Shown here in pieces: positions 16,558-24,823 of a DNA stretch of 31,627 bases. Origin of the DNA: Bacteroidales bacterium UBA1189 (GTDB lineage: Bacteria > Bacteroidota > Bacteroidia > Bacteroidales > Bacteroidaceae). The stretch spans positions 138,778 through 170,404 of the forward strand of contig DBYJ01000055.1 in NCBI GenBank assembly GCA_002309805.1, read 5' to 3'. The notes under the pieces are model-generated. The model did no database searches, had not been told where the DNA came from, and worked only from the letters and a program-made list of their open reading frames with translations. The translations under genes and the position numbers were made by a program. Positions within the stretch are counted from its first letter, which is position 1. Every line of letters starts with the position of its first letter.

Positions 16558-17212
16558 AAATGCTATCAGGCGGGAGGAGGGGAGAGGGAATGGGGAGTTG
16601 AGGTTCAGCGGGAGGGAGAAGGGGAGTGATGGAGGCAGCGCCTGGGGCGAAGTCAGGCAGGATGCGACGCGCGCCGAGGTAGCGCGCCTGATAGTAGGGC
16701 TCGCTGAGGTGGGAGATGATGACGCCCGTGAGGGCGGCGTGGATGAAGGAGAAGGATTTGCCGCCTGGGTCGGGGCCGATGTAGATGCCGACGTGCCCGG
16801 GTGTCTCAGAGATGCGCCGCCCGCTGAAGATGACGAGGTCGCCCCGCTGCAGGTGTTTGATTCCTTTTTTGACCGCACGCCCTTGATGCGATTGCGCATT
16901 GGAGGAGTGGCTGAGGTTGTAGCCAAAGCGGGCATAGACGTAGGAGGTGAAGCCCGAGCAGTCGAATGCCGCAGGGCCTTGTGCCGCGTAGCGGTAGGGC
17001 TTGCCTAAGGATTGGCGGGCAAAATCAATGATGCTGTCGGCTGTAGCTGCGGCACGAAGGGAGTCCTTGTTTGTCCCTATCCCCCGTAGTGACGAACACG
17101 ATGCGAAAATCAAGGAAGAATGGAGAATGAGAAAAAGAAGAAGGCTTCTTTTTAATGAAGAATGGAGAATGAAAAATGAAGAATGAATGGCTTTGTAATT
17201 GGTGTGCTGCAT
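16535..17212 (-). CDS. NlpC/P60-family cell-wall hydrolase (lipoprotein)
   Basis: Predicted gamma-D-glutamyl-diamino-acid endopeptidase acting on peptidoglycan peptides in the envelope; 225 aa. Catalytic residues visible: Cys85 in FDCSGF, His140 in PGHVGIYIG, and a third polar residue, His158, in SFIHAA. RGDLVIFSG is also typical. The N-terminus is odd: the hydrophobic stretch leading to the lipobox (IFASC, Cys39) is encoded by period-7 repeats and has no internal Met. The start must therefore be upstream, at 17212 (MQHTN, used here) or 17233 (MKNKLF). The last residues (MNNEE) also come from a repeat. It follows the beta-galactosidase gene by about 65 nt on the same strand. The catalytic assignment is firm; the exact start is not. 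Confidence 0.85.
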   Translation of the reverse strand: MQHTNYKAIHSSFFILHSSLKRSLLLFLILHSSLIFASCSSLRGIGTNKDSLRAAATADSIIDFARQSLGKPYRYAAQGPAAFDCSGFTSYVYARFGYNLSHSSNAQSHQGRAVKKGIKHLQRGDLVIFSGRRISETPGHVGIYIGPDPGGKSFSFIHAALTGVIISHLSEPYYQARYLGARRILPDFAPGAASITPLLPPAEPQLPIPSPLLPPDSICLMNNEE

Positions 17213-17266
17213 ACGGAACAATTTATTCTTCATTTTTCATTCTCCATTTTTCATCCTTCATTCTTA
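17113..17266. repeat. inverted period-7 arrays around the NlpC start codon
   Basis: The left arm (17113-17130 and 17156-17189) has heptamers TGAAGAA, TGGAGAA, TGAAAAA, TGAAGAA. The right arm (17224-17266) has TTCTTCA, TTTTTCA, TTCTCCA, TTTTTCA, TCCTTCA. The arms are largely complementary, and the ATG at 17212 lies in the spacer. Confidence 0.8.
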
Positions 17267-17277
17267 CATCTTCATTG

Positions 17278-20200
17278 TTACCTTATCGGGCTGATGCGGA
17301 AGGCAAGGGTGTGGGTGGCGCCAGGCTGGTAGTCGTAGGTGGGCAGCGGGCCGGGGCCACAGGAGGCGTTGCCGATACCGCGCAGCCAGGCGTCAAGGGT
17401 GAGGACAACTTCGGCACGGCGGATTTCGGGAATGCGGTGTCCGTACTTGACGTCGTTCAAGTCACGATCGGTGACGTGAAGGGCGCAGAAGTCGAACGTC
17501 TGCCCATCGCCGTCGATGCGGAGGCCCTTGCCGCTGTTGTCGGTAAGTGTGAGCCATCGGGTGTCGCAGCGCTCGCCCATGGACTGGGCACGGACATAGA
17601 ACTCCTCCATGTCCGTGACGGTGGAGGTGTAGCGTCCGACGAAGGCAGCATCCTTACGGTCGGGCCAGTTCTCGATGGGGCCGCGGCCATACCAGCTGAC
17701 GTTCTCCAATGTGGGGTTGAGCATGGCTTGCAAGCCGATGCGCGGCAGACGGAAGTCATCAGCCGTGCCAAACGTGGCGTGGACATCCACCGTGCCGTCA
17801 GCATGGACAGTATAGACGGTGGTGTCGTTGATGACGGTGCGGGGCATCTGCGAGCTGCGGATGACGGTGATAAGCGCTCCGCCTTGAGGAGTCAGCTCCC
17901 AGTCGAATTTGCTGACGGTGCTTTCCGCATCGGCCCAGTTGTGACGGTCGTTGCTGATGGTGCGGTAGGTGTAAAGGGCAGGGCCTTGACCACGATGGAT
18001 AAGGTTGTTGCCGCCATCGTAGCGCAGGGCGGTGAGGATGCCGGTGCGGGTGTTGAAGGTGATTTCGTCACGCCCATTGCTGAGTACCAGCGTGCTCCAG
18101 TCCTCGACGTGAGCGGAAAGAGACCCTCTCCCCGCTCCCCCGTGAAGGGGGAGAGCCTCACTTTGTTCGAGAGCTGGCGCACCAGCCACTCCCCTCCCTT
18201 CATGGGAGGGGTTGGGGGTGGGTCTTCCTTCCAACTGGGCAGAGGCGACAACGTGGCCTGCATCAGCCCAGACACAACCGCGGCGGAGGCTGACGTAGAG
18301 GTTGACGTGGAATTCGGACGAGGTGTCGTCGCCGATGGTTTCGCTAAGGGGCAGGGGCAAGGCGCAGCTGTTGCCCGGAGCGCAGGAGGGCAGGGCAATG
18401 TCGCCTTCACGGACACTGACGCCGTCCTTGAGAATGGCGTAGTGGAGGGTGAACTGGTTGAGGTTGAGGAAGGCGTATTTGTTCTTGACAAGGATGCCGT
18501 CGTTCTCGAGACTGAAGCCGATATACTGATAAATGCGCTTCACCTGCAAAAGCTTGGCTGTGACCTTACGGTCGGGGGTGACGATGCCGTTGCAGCAAAA
18601 GTCATTGTCGTTGGGGCTGTCGCCAAAGCTGCCGCCGAAGTAGAAGTGGTCCTCAGGCTCGCCGGGTTTGTTGATGCCCTGATCGACCCAGTCCCAGATG
18701 CAACCGCCAATCATGCGGACAGACTCATTCTCAATATAGTCCCAGTACTCGGCAAGATTGCCGATGGCGTTGCCCATGGCGTGGGCATATTCGCAGAGGA
18801 AGAAGGGCTTGCTGGAGGGCATACGGTCCTGACGAATCATGTCGGGCACGGAGGGGTACATACGGCTGTCGATGTCGGCCTGCTGGTTCATGCCTTCGTA
18901 GTGGATGATACGTCCGTCGATGGCCTTCATGGCGTTGTACATGGCGGTGATGTTAGCACCTCCGCCAGACTCGTTACCCATGCTCCAGAAGATGACGGAA
19001 GGATGATTCTTGTCGCGCTCCACCATGCGTACGCCACGGTCGACGTAGGCTGCTTCCCATGAGGGATTGCGGGTGAGGCTGTGGTTGGCGTGGCACTCCT
19101 GGTCGGCCTCGTCCATGACGTAGATGCCGTAGTAGTCGTAGAGGGCGTACATCTTCGGGTCGTTGGGGTAGTGGCTGGTGCGGACGGTGTTGAGGTTGTG
19201 GCGCTTAAAGAGGAGGATATCCTCAATCATGCTCTCCACGGGGATGGCTTTGCCGTATTGGGGGTGGGTGTCGTGTCTGTCGGCACCCTTGAAGAAGATG
19301 CGCTGGTTGTTGATGAAGACGCGGGCATCGCGGATTTCAATCTTACGGAAGCCGTACTGCTGCGTGGTGGCTTCAATCACCTCGCCCTTGGCATCAAGCA
19401 GTTCGAAATCGACGGTGTAGAGGTAAGGCGTCTCGGCACTCCAGAGCATGGGGCGACGGACGGCAATGGAGGAAATGATGTCGCTCTCGCTGCCCTTGGC
19501 AATGAGGCTGATGTCGTCCGTGGCGCGTCCCACCTCACGTCCCTCGGCATCGCTGAGGATGGTGCGCAGCGAGGCAGCGGCGGCTTTCGCTGTACCATTT
19601 AGGATGGAGGCGCGAACGTCGAGCGTGGCGGCCGAGAGGTCGTCGTTAAAGTCGGCCGTGAGGTAAAGGTCGCGGATGTGGAGCTTGGGCACGGCCTTCA
19701 GATAGACGTCACGATGAATGCCGCTGAAGCGGAAGAAGTCCTGATCCTCGATGTAGCTGCCATCGCTCCAACGATAGCACTCCACAGCAAGCAGATTCTC
19801 CTTGCCCGCTTTGACGTAGGGGGTGACGTCGAACTCGGCATCGTTGTTTGAGCCTTGGCTGTAGCCTACTTTCTTGCCGTTCACCCAGACGTAGATGGCG
19901 CTGTAGGCACCATCGAAGTGGAGCAGCACGCTCTTGTCCTTCCAGTCGGCGGGAAGGGTGAAGGTGTGGCGATACGAGCCGACGGGATTGGGCTCGACGC
20001 TGTTGGTGTAACCGTTCTGACTACGGATGAAGGGAGGCTGGTTGCGGAAGGGATAGGTGACGTTGGTGTAGATAGGGGTGCCGTAGCCCAGCATTTCCCA
20101 GTTGGAGGGAACGGGGATTTCGTCCCAGCGGCTGTCGTCGAACGATGGCTTATAGAAGTTGACGGGTCGTTCATCGGGGCTCTTCACCCAGTTGAATTTC

Positions 20201-20898
20201 CAGTTGCCGTTGAGCAGGATATAGCGCGAAGAGTTGGTGCGCTGCCACGGTTGGCGATAGGCGGGGTCGCCTTGCATCTCGCTGCGGCTGGCGAAGGGGA
20301 TGAAGGTGCTGTGCCCGTCGAGTTTGTTGACGGCAAAGATTTTCTCGTTCTCCCACTCGTGGCTGGATACGGGGCGCGGCTTCAGCTTGAGGCTGGTTGG
20401 CTCAACAATCCATTGCTGTCCCTCATCGTCGCCGGCAGCAATGCACTGCATGATGGGGCGGCTGGCATCGTCGGGATTGGCGCTGAGGGCGAGACCTCCT
20501 GCGAGACAGACGAAGGTGTAGCGCCCGTTGTCGAGCTTGCGGGCACGCCACTGCTGATTGGCGTTGCCGAGTTCGGTACCCCATTGGATGATGTTGCCCT
20601 GACGGCTACCTTGATTGCCGTTATCGACGCTCATGTCGTTGAGGGGCGAGGCAATGTTGTAGGCGCCGCGTCCGCAGTCCACAAATCGCCATACCTGTGA
20701 TTCACTTTTCTTGTTGGCTGAGGCCAGGAAGATGTTGGCATTGGGGTCGAGGCTGCCACGATTGTCCAGCACAAGCCCTGTGCGAGCGTTGCGGATGATG
20801 TAGTTCTGTTCGGCCTTGAACTCCTGGGCTGCCAGATGAGTCGCTGTCAGGAGAAGAAGTGCTGCGAGGCACGGGAGGAGGTGGATTCTGCTTTTCAT
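17278..20898 (-). CDS. GH2 beta-galactosidase with N-terminal ricin-type lectin domain
   Basis: Secreted glycoside hydrolase releasing terminal beta-galactose; 1206 aa, longer than E. coli LacZ because of an added lectin. Signal peptide 1-24 (LLTATHLAAQ). A beta-trefoil at about 27-165 has three QxW-type repeats (SQVWRF, NQQWRA, GQQWIV). The GH2 jelly-roll (about 220-400) and Ig-like domain lead to a TIM barrel with acid/base Glu643 in FWSMGNESGGG and nucleophile Glu703 in LCEYAHAMGN. The beta-gal small-chain domain (about 960-1200) ends the protein. Residues about 891-926 (RPTPNPSHEGRG...GAGRGS) are an in-frame palindromic repeat insert. Downstream lies NlpC. Lactose or host/plant galactosides could be substrates. 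Confidence 0.94.
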   Translation of the reverse strand: MKSRIHLLPCLAALLLLTATHLAAQEFKAEQNYIIRNARTGLVLDNRGSLDPNANIFLASANKKSESQVWRFVDCGRGAYNIASPLNDMSVDNGNQGSRQGNIIQWGTELGNANQQWRARKLDNGRYTFVCLAGGLALSANPDDASRPIMQCIAAGDDEGQQWIVEPTSLKLKPRPVSSHEWENEKIFAVNKLDGHSTFIPFASRSEMQGDPAYRQPWQRTNSSRYILLNGNWKFNWVKSPDERPVNFYKPSFDDSRWDEIPVPSNWEMLGYGTPIYTNVTYPFRNQPPFIRSQNGYTNSVEPNPVGSYRHTFTLPADWKDKSVLLHFDGAYSAIYVWVNGKKVGYSQGSNNDAEFDVTPYVKAGKENLLAVECYRWSDGSYIEDQDFFRFSGIHRDVYLKAVPKLHIRDLYLTADFNDDLSAATLDVRASILNGTAKAAAASLRTILSDAEGREVGRATDDISLIAKGSESDIISSIAVRRPMLWSAETPYLYTVDFELLDAKGEVIEATTQQYGFRKIEIRDARVFINNQRIFFKGADRHDTHPQYGKAIPVESMIEDILLFKRHNLNTVRTSHYPNDPKMYALYDYYGIYVMDEADQECHANHSLTRNPSWEAAYVDRGVRMVERDKNHPSVIFWSMGNESGGGANITAMYNAMKAIDGRIIHYEGMNQQADIDSRMYPSVPDMIRQDRMPSSKPFFLCEYAHAMGNAIGNLAEYWDYIENESVRMIGGCIWDWVDQGINKPGEPEDHFYFGGSFGDSPNDNDFCCNGIVTPDRKVTAKLLQVKRIYQYIGFSLENDGILVKNKYAFLNLNQFTLHYAILKDGVSVREGDIALPSCAPGNSCALPLPLSETIGDDTSSEFHVNLYVSLRRGCVWADAGHVVASAQLEGRPTPNPSHEGRGVAGAPALEQSEALPLHGGAGRGSLSAHVEDWSTLVLSNGRDEITFNTRTGILTALRYDGGNNLIHRGQGPALYTYRTISNDRHNWADAESTVSKFDWELTPQGGALITVIRSSQMPRTVINDTTVYTVHADGTVDVHATFGTADDFRLPRIGLQAMLNPTLENVSWYGRGPIENWPDRKDAAFVGRYTSTVTDMEEFYVRAQSMGERCDTRWLTLTDNSGKGLRIDGDGQTFDFCALHVTDRDLNDVKYGHRIPEIRRAEVVLTLDAWLRGIGNASCGPGPLPTYDYQPGATHTLAFRISPIR
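18120..18233. repeat. palindromic GC-rich repeat inserted in the GH2 gene
   Basis: Two hairpin-forming blocks, CTCCCCCGTGAAGGGGGAG at 18135-18153 and CCCCTCCCTTCATGGGAGGGG at 18191-18211, flank about 40 bp. GGGTTGGGGGTGGGTC follows the second. The whole segment is open in the GH2 frame and encodes a low-complexity Gly/Pro/Arg peptide. Confidence 0.8.
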
Positions 20899-20950
20899 AA
20901 GGATTCGGTTTTTATAATTTGGATAAGTTGTTGTAGTAATAATATGAGGA

Positions 20951-20958
20951 CAAAAGTA
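20951..20958 (-). promoter_or_regulatory. -7 box for the GH2 gene
   Basis: The minus strand reads TACTTTTG, an exact TAnnTTTG match, about 53 nt upstream of the ATG at 20898, just past the terminator of the preceding gene. A T-rich -33 region is present but no clean TTTG. Confidence 0.6.
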
Positions 20959-20970
20959 AGCATAAAAAAC

Positions 20971-21000
20971 GAAAAAACGCCCTTTTAGGGCGCTTTTTTC
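20971..21000. terminator. bidirectional intrinsic terminator
   Basis: CGCCC-TTTTA-GGGCG stem-loop (20978-20992) is flanked by an A6 run and a T6 run. It suits termination of the leftward sigma-operon transcript, whose last stop is at 21021, and separates it from the GH2 promoter. Confidence 0.8.
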
Positions 21001-21020
21001 ACGTTTATCGGAAAAAAATA

Positions 21021-21665
21021 TTATTTCCGCTCGAAATTCAAGGCAAGCATGACATACTGTATAAATGTACAGCCCGTGCCGTCGTAGCGATCGTTGTTAA
21101 GTGTATATTCGGGATAGATATCTTCAAGTTCCGAATATGTACCGTTTGTCTCATAATGGATGATAAAGCCGAAACGATCTGCATCATAGGAGTTGGCATT
21201 GCTATAGGCAGGCCAGTCGGGGATTGCATCGAATGATATGTCGGATGTGGTTTTATCCATTGTGTAGTAGAGGGTGAAATGCAGAACGCCGGTTTCTTCT
21301 ATAGGTACCCACTGAAATTCATAAGTGTTCCCATTCGTAAGTAGCGGGCATGAGTATCCTTCCTGAAGGCTGATGGTACCCCAGCCGTCACTTTGGAACG
21401 TCCATGTGCCTTTCGTTTCTTGGGAGTTAAAACCTTGAATTTGATCACAGATAGTGCTATCGGCAGCAAGAACGTTGGTTCGGGTGAGCGTCCAGTAAGA
21501 GGAAAGGTTCCATTGTCCGATGTAGGGCTCTATGTACATGCGGTAGAAAAGGGTGTTTTCGGCAATGTCTTCATCTTTTGGAGAAAACTCGGTAGGAAAG
21601 TCATTGCTGCAGGCTGTGATAAGAGCCGTCAGGGCAAGGCAGAGGAGGTAGATTGTCTTTTTCAT
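21021..21665 (-). CDS. hypothetical lipoprotein, possibly lipocalin-like
   Basis: Lipoprotein of 214 aa with signal MKKTIYLLCLALTALITAC (Cys19). I do not recognise the family with confidence. After the lipobox it is beta-rich, with GQWNLSSYWTLTR, ETKGTWTFQSDGWGTISL, TYEFQWVPIEETGVLHFTLYYTMDK and a final TFIQYVMLALNFERK. The GxW opening, followed by alternating strands with a "gtWtf..." strand, resembles small lipocalin-like proteins of Bacteroidota, but this is only pattern similarity. It is third in the order sigma factor, anti-sigma/barrel, lipoprotein, with a 78-nt repeat-filled gap before it, and its own terminator follows. It may be a member of the sigma factor's envelope regulon. Confidence 0.75.
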   Translation of the reverse strand: MKKTIYLLCLALTALITACSNDFPTEFSPKDEDIAENTLFYRMYIEPYIGQWNLSSYWTLTRTNVLAADSTICDQIQGFNSQETKGTWTFQSDGWGTISLQEGYSCPLLTNGNTYEFQWVPIEETGVLHFTLYYTMDKTTSDISFDAIPDWPAYSNANSYDADRFGFIIHYETNGTYSELEDIYPEYTLNNDRYDGTGCTFIQYVMLALNFERK

Positions 21666-21675
21666 ATCGTCTATA

Positions 21676-21746
21676 ATTTTTATATTCTTAATTTCTCATT
21701 CCTAATTATAATTCCTAATTTCTCATTCCTAATTTTTCTAATTCTA
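21676..21746. repeat. period-7 array between sigma-operon genes
   Basis: ATTCTTA, ATTTCTC, ATTCCTA, then ATTCCTA, ATTTCTC, ATTCCTA heptamers, with a 14-bp ATTCCTAATTTCTC subrepeat. The stop codon of the upstream gene (21744-21746) lies at its edge. Confidence 0.75.
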
Positions 21747-23138
21747 TAAGGTATATTGCAGGGCAAGACGCAGGGAGAGAGCCAGCGGATGGTCGGTGCG
21801 CGAGGTGGTAAGGCGTGTTTCGGTGAGGTGGTAGTTGACGCTGGGCTCGAAGGCGAGGCCGAAGTGATGCCCAAGGTCGTAGTGGACGCCAAGCTTGCTG
21901 CCTACTGCGTATTGCCACGGACGCTCATCCTGTTTCCAGGTGCCGAGTTGTGCGCTGAGGCAGCGCTCGACGGTGGCTCCCGCGCTGGCGGTGAGGGAGA
22001 AAGCGCCGTACTCAATAAAGCGCCAACCCACATAGAGCGGCACACCGAGGTACTGGATACGTTGCGTGCGGGTGGAGGTGGGGGTGACCACTTGCGAAGT
22101 GAGGATGCTCCACGTCATGCCGCTTTCGATGATGAGGCGTTCGATAGGCTCGTAGGCAACGGTGAAGCCGAGGCTAAGCTCGGGCTTGTGATTGAAGACA
22201 TAGCTACCCATGTTATTGTACAGGTTGTTGTAGGGGTTGCTGTAGGAGTAGTAGGTCGGTGCAGCAGCCGGGCGGTTGCTGTAGTAGTAACTGTTGTTGG
22301 AGAATCTTGGTGCAACGGGGAAGTAGCTCGTGTTTCCTCCGCTTGAGCCGCCACCAGGGATGCCAAAGGTGAGGCTGCGGTGTTGTTTGGACATGGTGCG
22401 GATAGGAGTGGCAGAAGCAATCCACGATGATGGAGCGTCTGCGGCATGAGTGGCGTTGGCGACATTGGCTTTAGCGTTAGCGATGGCGTTATCGTGAGCG
22501 GCTGAATTCTCTGAGGCGGCTGGGGCCTCTGCTTCCTTTGCGGTGGTGGAAATATCGGAGTAGTCTGAATAATCCAAGTTTTCTGAAAGTTCTGAGCTTT
22601 CCGTGGTCTGCTCTTCCTTTTGTTCAAGCGCTTTCGTGATTCGGCTGCGGTGAGAAGGGGATTTGTCATTTGCTGCCAGCAGCGGGGGATTATTCGTCTG
22701 CCCGAACGAGTAATCCGATGATTCACTAAAATCCGAAACAGCCACACTTTGGGGGCTGTCCGATGATTCTTGGATTTCCGTAGAAACCTGTTTATGGGCT
22801 GCCAGAGACTCGTCGGCAGGGGCAGAGGGGGGCGTGTCGGAGGGGTTGACGATGAACACCACCGCCAGCACGGCGGCAGCAGCGGCCACCCATGCGGCCA
22901 CGCGCTTCCAGGGTACCGCTCGGGGCGAGGGGGCGACGGTACCGCCCAGCTCCTTCTCCAGCCGTTGAGCTTTGCTCTTCCGCTGTCGCGATTCGGCATA
23001 ACCCAAGTAAACTTGGTTCTGCTCTTGCTGCTCCAGCCGTTCCCAACCCCCGGCAGGAGGCGCAACCTGCGCCCCTTTCATGCGGTCACGCACGGCATCC
23101 GTCCAGTCATTCTTTTGTTTCATATCGTCATTGTCCAT
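21744..23138 (-). CDS. anti-sigma-like protein with inner-membrane helix and C-terminal beta-barrel
   Basis: A 464-aa protein directly after an ECF sigma gene, overlapping it by 11 nt. The N-terminus (WTDAVRDRMKGAQVAPPAGGWERLE) matches the short cytosolic motif found in Bacteroidota proteins encoded next to ECF sigma factors. A basic stretch precedes one transmembrane helix (about 80-100, VAAWVAAAAAVLAVVFIV). Then follow a Ser/Asp/Glu-rich disordered linker (about 105-250, with SDYSDYSD-like runs), an Asn/Tyr-rich part (about 270-320), and a C-terminal barrel-like region ending LALSLRLALQYTL. Start 23138 is used; MKQK at 23123 is an alternative without overlap. It probably regulates the sigma factor; how the barrel part is placed is unclear. 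Confidence 0.75.
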   Translation of the reverse strand: MDNDDMKQKNDWTDAVRDRMKGAQVAPPAGGWERLEQQEQNQVYLGYAESRQRKSKAQRLEKELGGTVAPSPRAVPWKRVAAWVAAAAAVLAVVFIVNPSDTPPSAPADESLAAHKQVSTEIQESSDSPQSVAVSDFSESSDYSFGQTNNPPLLAANDKSPSHRSRITKALEQKEEQTTESSELSENLDYSDYSDISTTAKEAEAPAASENSAAHDNAIANAKANVANATHAADAPSSWIASATPIRTMSKQHRSLTFGIPGGGSSGGNTSYFPVAPRFSNNSYYYSNRPAAAPTYYSYSNPYNNLYNNMGSYVFNHKPELSLGFTVAYEPIERLIIESGMTWSILTSQVVTPTSTRTQRIQYLGVPLYVGWRFIEYGAFSLTASAGATVERCLSAQLGTWKQDERPWQYAVGSKLGVHYDLGHHFGLAFEPSVNYHLTETRLTTSRTDHPLALSLRLALQYTL

Positions 23139-23685
23139 TATCCATTATCCATTGTCTGACGCGTGCAGCCAGCAGGGCTTTGGCGCGTGCAAGCTGCGAG
23201 GCCGATGTCCGCTCCTTGATGCCCAGCAGGCGGGCAATCTCTCGGTGTGAACAGCCGTCGATGCAGTAGAGGTTGAACACCACACGATAGCCCTCGGGCA
23301 GTTCGCCGATGAGGCGGAAGAGTTCGTCGTCGCTGATGCGGTTGATGTCGTCCGCTGTGGGCTCGGGCACGTCTGTCGGCTCGGTTCCCATCTCGTCCAG
23401 CGGGACGACGGTGAGCGTCTGGCGTTTCCTGAGGCTGTCGATGGCCACGTTCCTCGTCACCTGTTCCATCCACACCTTCAGGCTGCCCTCGCCCTGCCAG
23501 CGGAAGCGGTTTATCTGGCCGAAGATTCGCAGGAAGGCATCGTGCAGCCAGTCCTCCGCCTGTTCCCGCCCTGAGGCATAGCGGCAGCATACCGCCATCA
23601 GCCGAGGCGAATAGGCTTTGTACAACTCCGCGCGCGCGGCATTGTCGCCCTTTCTGCATTGTTCCACTAAACGCTGTTCAATCAT
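23128..23685 (-). CDS. ECF-type RNA polymerase sigma factor
   Basis: Alternative sigma factor of 185 aa, cytosolic. The sigma-70 region 2 part (about 5-75) has LYKAYSPRLMAVCCRYASGREQAEDWLHDAFLRIF followed by VWMEQVTRNVAIDSLRKR. A 40-residue acidic linker leads to region 4 (about 125-175) with LPEGYRVVFNLYCIDGCSHREIARLLGIKERTSASQLARAKALL, a helix-turn-helix that would contact the -35 element. Length and layout fit ECF factors. It overlaps the downstream anti-sigma-like gene by 11 nt, so the two are translationally coupled. Its C-terminal tail is repeat-encoded. The signal and regulon are unknown; the GH2 and NlpC genes downstream are separated by a terminator. Confidence 0.92.
   Translation of the reverse strand: MIEQRLVEQCRKGDNAARAELYKAYSPRLMAVCCRYASGREQAEDWLHDAFLRIFGQINRFRWQGEGSLKVWMEQVTRNVAIDSLRKRQTLTVVPLDEMGTEPTDVPEPTADDINRISDDELFRLIGELPEGYRVVFNLYCIDGCSHREIARLLGIKERTSASQLARAKALLAARVRQWIMDNGQ
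23131..23158. repeat. period-7 array at the sigma/anti-sigma overlap
   Basis: On the minus strand AATGGAT, AATGGAT, AATGGAC, AATGACG run through the end of the sigma gene (encoding WIMDNGQ and its stop) and provide the ATG of the next gene. Three closely spaced ATGs result. Confidence 0.65.
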
Positions 23686-23824
23686 CCACTGCGAGGTTCA
23701 GTCCGACTAGTCTTCTCACACTCTTAAAACGTACGGATACCGAAAATACTGCATGAGAAGATGAAATTTTTTTTCATCAAGTAATAAAAAATGATAAAAA
23801 CGCCCATATTTCCCGACAAATGAT

Positions 23825-23832
23825 TACTTTTG
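23825..23832 (+). promoter_or_regulatory. -7 box for ddh
   Basis: TACTTTTG, an exact TAnnTTTG match, about 47 nt upstream of the ATG at 23879; ATTTC lies about 17-20 nt further upstream. The 193-bp sigma-ddh divergent gap shows nothing else definite. Confidence 0.6.
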
Positions 23833-23878
23833 TGGCCGAAAAATAGGCAATAGTACATAAGGTAAAATCAAAAAACAT

Positions 23879-24775
23879 ATGAAAAAAATCAGAGCCGCCG
23901 TCGTCGGATACGGCAACATTGGCAAGTATGCGCTTCAGGCGCTTGAGGTATCACCCGATTTCGAAGTCGCAGGCGTCGTGCGCCGTCAGGGCGCCGTGGA
24001 TCGTCCCGCCGAGCTGGCAGGCATCCCCGTTGTCGATAACATAGCCGAGCTGGAGGACGTCGATGTCGCCATCCTCGCCACCCCCACGCGTAAGGTCGAG
24101 GAGTATGCTCTCCAATGTCTCGCGCTGGGCATCCACACCGTCGACAGTTTCGATATCCACACCCTCATCCCCTCGCTGCGCCAGACGCTGGGCGACGCTG
24201 CCCGCAAGGCTGGACGCGTCAGCATCATCAGCGCCGGCTGGGATCCGGGAAGCGACAGCATCGTCCGTACCCTGCTTGAGGCCATCGCTCCGAAGGGACT
24301 GACCTACACTAATTTTGGCCCCGGCATGAGCATGGGCCACAGCGTCTGCGTCCGTTCGAAGGAAGGTGTGCGCGATGCCCTCTCGATGACTATCCCCACG
24401 GGTGAAGGCGTTCATCGCCGTATGGTCTATGTGGAGCTTGAGGAAGGCGCCAGCCTCGAGGCTGTTACCGCAGCCGTCAAGGCCGACCCCTATTTCGCCT
24501 CCGACGAGACCCACGTCATGGCCGTGCCCAGCGTCGATGCCCTGCGCGACATGGGCCACGGTGTCAACCTCACCCGCAAGGGCGTCAGCGGCACCACCCA
24601 GAACCAGCGCTTCCGCTTCAGCATGAGCATCAACAACCCCGCCCTTACTGGCCAGGTGCTTGTCTGCGCCGCTCGTGCTGCGATGCGCCAGCAGCCCGGC
24701 GCCTACACTATGATTGAGATTCCCGTCATTGACCTCCTCCCCGGCTCGCGTGACGAGTGGCTGAAACTGGTGTAA
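23879..24775 (+). CDS. ddh: meso-diaminopimelate dehydrogenase
   Basis: NADPH-dependent enzyme converting L-2-amino-6-oxopimelate (tetrahydrodipicolinate hydrate) and ammonia to meso-diaminopimelate in one step, giving lysine and a peptidoglycan precursor; cytosolic, 298 aa. The N-terminal Rossmann motif is VVGYGNIGKYALQAL (8-22), then AGVVRRQ. Family motifs include ATPTRKVEEYA, VDSFDIH, SAGWDPGSDSIVR and GPGMSMGHSV in the substrate domain, and GTTQNQRFRFSMSINNPALTGQVLV near the end. Length fits the dimeric Ddh family. It is monocistronic: the sigma gene diverges upstream and the restriction genes converge downstream. Confidence 0.95.
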   Translation: MKKIRAAVVGYGNIGKYALQALEVSPDFEVAGVVRRQGAVDRPAELAGIPVVDNIAELEDVDVAILATPTRKVEEYALQCLALGIHTVDSFDIHTLIPSLRQTLGDAARKAGRVSIISAGWDPGSDSIVRTLLEAIAPKGLTYTNFGPGMSMGHSVCVRSKEGVRDALSMTIPTGEGVHRRMVYVELEEGASLEAVTAAVKADPYFASDETHVMAVPSVDALRDMGHGVNLTRKGVSGTTQNQRFRFSMSINNPALTGQVLVCAARAAMRQQPGAYTMIEIPVIDLLPGSRDEWLKLV

Positions 24776-24823
24776 ACCCTTAATCTTGTATCTCGAACCC
24801 TTAACCATTATTGCCATCATACA

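Noticed and set aside
17176..19062. 628-codon frame antisense to the GH2 gene
   Set aside because: Lies fully over conserved GH2 sequence and has no recognisable domain; composition is that of a mirror frame.
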